This document shows positions 60,109 through 64,000 of a stretch of DNA of 64,000 nt, piece by piece; position 1 is the first letter of the stretch, and the number at the start of each line of letters is the position of its first letter. Under the pieces are notes generated by a model that saw nothing but the letters and a program-made list of their open reading frames with translations, had not been told where the DNA came from and made no database searches. The stretch covers positions 117,075 through 181,074 of the forward strand of contig JAIEFE010000021.1 in NCBI GenBank assembly GCA_029067085.1. The letters are read 5' to 3'. The position numbers were made by a program, and so were the translations under genes. The DNA comes from Lachnospiraceae bacterium. GTDB lineage: Bacteria; Bacillota; Clostridia; Lachnospirales; Lachnospiraceae.

Positions 60109-61338
60109 TTGAACAGAGACATCCGTAAGAAGATTAAAAAAATAGCGAGCGTTATCATATGTCTTGCGCTGCTCCTCTCCTGCGGGACGCCCAGCCTTAC
60201 CGTGCAGGCCGTCACCAGCGAGAGCATTCGCGAGAAGGAGAGAGAGATCGAGAAGGCGAAAGAGCAGGTCTCCGGCTTAAAGAGCAGCCTGACCGATGTG
60301 GAGAAGCTCAAAAAGGAGCTGGAGCAGTCCAAGAACGACCTGACGGCCTATGTCAGACAGTTGGATGGCCAGCTCGCTGACATACAGGATAAGATTGCGC
60401 AATATAATGCAATGATCGATCAAAAGGAGAAGGAGATCGAGGAGACGGGCAGAGATCTGGATGAAGCGCAGGCGAGACAGGAAGTACAGTACGCCGCCAT
60501 GAAGAAGCGCATCCAGTTCATGTATGAGCGCAGTGATTCTTTTTATTTGGAGACGCTTTTCGGGGCCGACAGTATCGCGGGGATCGTGAACCGTGCGGAT
60601 TATATTGAGGCTCTTTCCCGCTATGACAGAAAAAAGCTTGATGAGTACGTACAGACCAGAAAATATGTGGAATTATGTAAGGAAGAGCTGGAGGTCGAAA
60701 AACAGCTTTTAGATGAAGCGAAGGAAGCGGTGGAGCTGGAAGAGGCAAACGTCAGTACCCTGATCGGAGAGAAGGAAGCGCAGATTGTTTCTGTCAGCGG
60801 TGATATTGCCAATAAAGAGGCTGCTATCAAGGAATATGAGGAGATGATCGCGCAGGAGAACGCCGAGATAGCTGCGCTGGAGAAAGCGGTAGCAGAGGAA
60901 AAGGCAAGACTTGAGGCGGAGAACGCGCAGGCCAGAATCTATAACGGCGGAATGTTTGCATGGCCCTGTCCGGGGTACAAGCGCATTTCCGATGAGTACG
61001 GTAACCGTATGCATCCGATTCTCGGTGTTGAGAAGTTCCATAACGGGCTGGATATGTCGGCGTCTTCGGGAACCCCCATTCTGGCGGCCTATGATGGTGA
61101 TGTGGTGGCTGCGGATTACAGCGGCAGTATGGGGAATTATATTATGATCAATCACGGCAGCGGGCTGTATACGATTTATATGCACTGTTCCGCCCTCTAC
61201 GTTTCCAAAGGACAGACAGTCTATAAAGGGCAGAATATTGCGGCGGTCGGTTCCACCGGGCGTTCCACCGGGCCGCATCTGCATTTCAGCGTGCGCCTGA
61301 ACGGAAATTACACCAGCCCGTGGAACTACTTGAAGTAG
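60109..61338 (+). CDS. Secreted coiled-coil M23 peptidase (PcsB/EnvC-type FtsEX effector)
   Basis: This 409-residue protein has a signal peptide (IASVIICLALLLSCGTPSL, cleavage near VQA), a long coiled coil (residues 35-275, including AQEVQYAAMKKR-like EVQYAAMKKRIQFMYERSDS) and a C-terminal LytM/M23 domain with RMHPILGVEKFHNGLDMSAS (zinc His and Asp) and GRSTGPHLHFSV. In streptococci PcsB, and in proteobacteria EnvC, are activated by FtsEX through the coiled coil. Here the catalytic zinc ligands are intact, so it may cut peptidoglycan peptides itself. The start is TTG, with AGAGG six bases upstream; it lies 19 nt after ftsX. Confidence 0.93.
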   Translation: MNRDIRKKIKKIASVIICLALLLSCGTPSLTVQAVTSESIREKEREIEKAKEQVSGLKSSLTDVEKLKKELEQSKNDLTAYVRQLDGQLADIQDKIAQYNAMIDQKEKEIEETGRDLDEAQARQEVQYAAMKKRIQFMYERSDSFYLETLFGADSIAGIVNRADYIEALSRYDRKKLDEYVQTRKYVELCKEELEVEKQLLDEAKEAVELEEANVSTLIGEKEAQIVSVSGDIANKEAAIKEYEEMIAQENAEIAALEKAVAEEKARLEAENAQARIYNGGMFAWPCPGYKRISDEYGNRMHPILGVEKFHNGLDMSASSGTPILAAYDGDVVAADYSGSMGNYIMINHGSGLYTIYMHCSALYVSKGQTVYKGQNIAAVGSTGRSTGPHLHFSVRLNGNYTSPWNYLK

Positions 61339-61344
61339 CATTGA

Positions 61345-61477
61345 GTTCATGCAGAGCGACTCAAAACAGAATGATGAAAGCTTGCTTTCGTCAGACTGCT
61401 TTTGAGGGGCACTATACGGCGAAAGCCGTACATGAGCAAAAAAGCCTCGAAGAGGCGATTTGCGAATGAGCATGGAC
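61345..61477 (+). repeat. Multi-branched structured intergenic element (C)
   Basis: A closing stem GTTCATGC (61345-61352) with GCATGGAC (61470-61477) encloses three hairpins. The first is CTCAAAACAG (61360-61369) with CTG-C-TTTTGAG (61396-61406), containing GATGAAAGC-TT-GCTTTCGTC. The second is TACGGC-GAAA-GCCGTA (61415-61430), with a GNRA loop. The third is GCCTC-GAA-GAGGC (61444-61456). GCGATTTGCGAATG before the closing strand matches element A. It could be a small RNA or a leader element of the S41 gene. Confidence 0.65.
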
Positions 61478-61499
61478 GAAAGGAGACAGAGATTTCAAT

Positions 61500-62798
61500 A
61501 TGAATCAGAATCAGAATAATTATTACTACATGAATAATGTTTCTCCGCAGAGGCCCCTCCCTCCGCAGCCTCCCCAAAAGGGCGGCGGCTTTCTGCTGGG
61601 AATGATGCTCGGCATAGCGGCGACACTCCTTGTCGGAGCCTTTGTTTTCGTGGGCGTAAAATTCTATGAGGCCGTGGAAAGCAGGAAAGTAAGCGAGAAG
61701 AGAAGAAGCAGTGCGGAGAGCGTTGTGAATGAGGAGACCGAGAAAAAGCTTTCCGCGATCGAGGACGTGATCAGCGAATATTATTATCAGGATGCGGACA
61801 TTGACGTTGAAGCCATGACCGATGGAATGTACGCCGGCATGGTGAGTGCGTTGGGCGATCCCTATTCCGTCTACTACACCGAGGAGGCGTGGGAAGAAAT
61901 GATGCGGGATACCGAGGGCATCTACTATGGCATCGGCGCTTACCTGATGATCGATCAGGTAACGGGACTTGGTAAAATATCGGGCGTTATTGATAATACC
62001 CCCGCTCAGGAGGCCGGTCTTCGCGAAAATGACCTTCTCTATCTGGTAGACGGCGAGAGCACCGCAGGGATGGATCTGTCTGACATCGTTGCCCGTGTGA
62101 AGGGCGAAGCAGGCACAAAAGTACATCTGACCATCTATCGGGAGGGTGAGAGCGACTATCTGGAAGTGGATGTGGAACGGCGTAAGATAGAAGCTCCCAC
62201 TGTAAAGTATGAAATATTAAAAGATAACATTGGGTATATTCAAATTACCGAGTTTGACGACGTGACCACCGATCAGTTTACCGAAGCGATGGCTGTTGTA
62301 AAGGGCGCTCACGTGAAAGGCCTGATTCTCGATCTGCGGGGCAACCCCGGCGGCAGCCTTAACGTGGTCGTAGATATTGCAAGACAGCTTCTTCCGAAGG
62401 GTCTGATCGTCTACACCGAGGATAAGTACGGCGAGCGCGAGGAGTATAACTGCGACGGCAGAAGACAGCTGGATATTCCTCTGGTGGTTCTTGTAAACGG
62501 AAACTCCGCCAGCGCCTCCGAAATTCTTGCAGGTGCGATCAAAGACTATAAAATGGGCATTCTTGTCGGCACTACTACTTTCGGCAAGGGCATCGTGCAG
62601 CGCATTCTGCCCCTGACTGACGGCACGGCCTTGAAGCTTACCATCAGCGCCTACTACACCCCCAACGGCAACAATATCCACGGCGTCGGCATTGAGCCCG
62701 ACGTGGTCTGCGAATTTGACAGCGACGCCTACTATGATGAGAGCGTGGATAACCAGCTGGAGAAGGCGTTGGAGGAGATAGAGAAGATGATACGGTAA
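61500..62798 (+). CDS. S41 carboxy-terminal processing protease (CtpA/CtpB-like)
   Basis: This 432-residue protein has a short cytoplasmic Asn/Gln/Pro-rich N-terminus, one transmembrane helix (residues 31-56), a helical region, a PDZ domain (about 115-215, with TPAQEAGLRENDLLYLVDGE) and the S41 peptidase core. LILDLRGNPGGSLNVVVDIA, NGNSASASEILAGAIKD (catalytic Ser) and TTTFGKGIVQRILPL (catalytic Lys) complete the Ser-Lys dyad. It probably processes envelope proteins outside the membrane; homologues act in sporulation signalling. It follows the M23 gene after element C. AAAGGAG lies about twelve bases before the ATG, a long spacing. Confidence 0.94.
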   Translation: MNQNQNNYYYMNNVSPQRPLPPQPPQKGGGFLLGMMLGIAATLLVGAFVFVGVKFYEAVESRKVSEKRRSSAESVVNEETEKKLSAIEDVISEYYYQDADIDVEAMTDGMYAGMVSALGDPYSVYYTEEAWEEMMRDTEGIYYGIGAYLMIDQVTGLGKISGVIDNTPAQEAGLRENDLLYLVDGESTAGMDLSDIVARVKGEAGTKVHLTIYREGESDYLEVDVERRKIEAPTVKYEILKDNIGYIQITEFDDVTTDQFTEAMAVVKGAHVKGLILDLRGNPGGSLNVVVDIARQLLPKGLIVYTEDKYGEREEYNCDGRRQLDIPLVVLVNGNSASASEILAGAIKDYKMGILVGTTTFGKGIVQRILPLTDGTALKLTISAYYTPNGNNIHGVGIEPDVVCEFDSDAYYDESVDNQLEKALEEIEKMIR

Positions 62799-62823
62799 AT
62801 ATTGAAAAAGAAAAGAGGCCTTC

Positions 62824-64000
62824 ATGAACATAGTCCTTTTATCCGGCGGATCGGGCAAACGCCTGTGGCCCCTCTCCAACGACACGCGATCGAAACAATT
62901 TATCAAGATATTTCAGACCGCTTCAGGCGTATACGAGTCTATGGTACAACGGGTCTACAGACAGATCCGTGATCAGGATCCAAATGCTGTGGTCACCATT
63001 GCCACTTCAAAATCTCAGGTGTCGGCAATTCATAACCAGCTGGGAACGGATGTCGGCATTTCCGTAGAACCATGCAGGCGGGATACCTTTCCGGCGATCG
63101 CGCTCGCGGCGGCCTATCTGCATGATGTACAGGGCGTTTCCGAGACGGAGGCCGTGGTGGTCTGCCCTGTGGATCCTTATGTGGAACAGGACTATTTTGC
63201 AGCTTTAAAAAAGCTGGGTGAACGGGCGGCATCGGGAACGGCAAACCTTGTACTCATGGGCATTGAGCCGACCTATCCGAGCGCGAAATACGGCTATATC
63301 ATTCCGGAGAGTCAGGTGGAATTCAGCCGGGTTTCCATGTTTAAAGAAAAGCCCGACGAGGAGAGGGCAAAGAAGTATATTGCGAAGGGTGCCCTCTGGA
63401 ACGGCGGCGTATTCGCGTTTCGGCTTGGTTATGTATTGAACAGAGCGCATGAATTGATTGCCTTTCAGGATTATCAGGATCTTTACGGGAAGTATGAAAG
63501 TCTTCAAAAGATCAGCTTCGATTATGCGGTGGCAGAGCATGAGTCCCATATTGAGGTCATGCGCTTCGGTGGCATGTGGAAGGACATGGGGACATGGAAT
63601 ACGCTGACGGAAGCGATGGAGAGTGCGAGCATAGGCAAGGCGATCCTGAATGAGAACTGCGATAATGTTCATGTGGTGAATGAACTTGATGTACCGGTGT
63701 TGTGTATGGGCCTGAAGGATGTGGTGGTTTCCGCCAGCCCCGAGGGTATTCTTGTCTCGGATAAGGCGCAGTCCAGCTATATCAAGCCCTTTGTGGATGC
63801 GATCGACCAGCAGATCATGTTTGCAGAAAAGTCGTGGGGGAGTTTTCGCGTCATCGACATTGAGGAGGGCAGCATGACCATCAAGGTCACTCTGAATGCT
63901 GGGCATCAGATGAATTACCACAGCCATGACAGACGGGATGAGGTTTGGACCGTGATCGAAGGCGAGGGCCGGGCTATCGTTGACGGTGTAGAGCGGAAGG
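62824..64000 (+). CDS. manC: ManC-type mannose-1-phosphate guanylyltransferase, 3' truncated
   Basis: The frame is open from the ATG (AGAGG six bases upstream) to the window edge, 392 codons. The nucleotidyltransferase domain starts VLLSGGSGKRLWPLSNDTRS, a form of the GGxGxRLWPLS motif; FKEKPDEERAKKYI and LWNGGVFAFRLGYVL are further landmarks. The last visible residues (MNYHSHDRRDEVWTVIEGEG) begin a cupin domain as in bifunctional ManC enzymes that also isomerise mannose 6-phosphate. It would make GDP-mannose for surface polysaccharides. A related sugar-1-phosphate nucleotidyltransferase specificity cannot be excluded. Confidence 0.87.
   Translation, partial: MNIVLLSGGSGKRLWPLSNDTRSKQFIKIFQTASGVYESMVQRVYRQIRDQDPNAVVTIATSKSQVSAIHNQLGTDVGISVEPCRRDTFPAIALAAAYLHDVQGVSETEAVVVCPVDPYVEQDYFAALKKLGERAASGTANLVLMGIEPTYPSAKYGYIIPESQVEFSRVSMFKEKPDEERAKKYIAKGALWNGGVFAFRLGYVLNRAHELIAFQDYQDLYGKYESLQKISFDYAVAEHESHIEVMRFGGMWKDMGTWNTLTEAMESASIGKAILNENCDNVHVVNELDVPVLCMGLKDVVVSASPEGILVSDKAQSSYIKPFVDAIDQQIMFAEKSWGSFRVIDIEEGSMTIKVTLNAGHQMNYHSHDRRDEVWTVIEGEGRAIVDGVERK

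Overview
The window looks like chromosomal DNA of a Gram-positive anaerobe of the class Clostridia, most likely Lachnospiraceae. The grounds are a CIRCE-controlled hrcA-grpE-dnaK-dnaJ operon, the IreB/RuvX/DUF1292/RNase J block, FtsEX next to a PcsB-like hydrolase, type III glutamine synthetase, [FeFe]-hydrogenase maturases, and DUF4474 and DUF6465 proteins, which I know mainly from Lachnospiraceae. The taxonomy is inference from gene content. Most genes are on the + strand, tightly packed, with clear Shine-Dalgarno sites and several near-consensus sigma-A promoters.

Layout. 1-2.8 kb: an AT-richer edge with a truncated TPR protein, a DUF1704 (MATCAP-like) metallopeptidase and a repeat-built coiled-coil protein behind a long leader. 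2.8-9.6 kb: cyclophilin, GNAT, EamA transporter, pyruvate kinase, then a minus-strand block (metallophosphoesterase, DUF4474 protein, AEC transporter). 9.7-15.6 kb: glycerol kinase, GH36 alpha-galactosidase, a PLP aminotransferase and UppP. 15.7-21.4 kb: a histone-H1-like DUF6465 protein and the heat-shock operon. 21.4-30.2 kb: two very large secreted subtilases flanking a small membrane protein that resembles only their prodomain, the most unusual locus here. 30.3-35.4 kb: an Rpn-family nuclease, a DUF3048 lipoprotein, XpaC and TelA. 35.4-40.2 kb: PrmA, VanZ-like protein, RsmE, a cysteine desulfurase and ThiI. 40.2-47.7 kb: a minus-strand HPr-like protein without the PTS histidine, MtaB, IreB-RuvX-DUF1292-RNase J-YlbF, an MltG-like fragment, TrmR and a U32 tRNA-hydroxylation protein. 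47.7-50.2 kb: glutamine synthetase III and tRNA-Gln(CUG). 50.2-56.8 kb: HydE-HydG-HydF, acyl-ACP thioesterase, CvfB-like RNA-binding protein and CPBP protease. 56.9-64 kb: a YjfB-like protein (minus), a PucR/CdaR-type regulator, FtsE-FtsX-M23 hydrolase, S41 protease and the start of a ManC-type sugar nucleotidyltransferase that runs off the end.

How the genes work together. Several blocks modify tRNA, rRNA or ribosomal protein (ThiI with its sulfur donor, MtaB, TrmR with a TrhP-like protein, RsmE, PrmA). FtsEX plus the coiled-coil M23 protein form a cell-division hydrolase module. HydEFG build the H-cluster of an [FeFe] hydrogenase encoded elsewhere.

Non-coding signals stand out. Two promoters have their -35 box inside the loop of the preceding terminator (dnaJ/subtilase and glnN/tRNA-Gln). 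The HPr-like gene and mtaB have interlocked divergent promoters. Intergenic spacers near 45.2, 54.8 and 61.4 kb carry related structured elements. I found no CRISPR array, insertion sequence, rRNA or phage gene.
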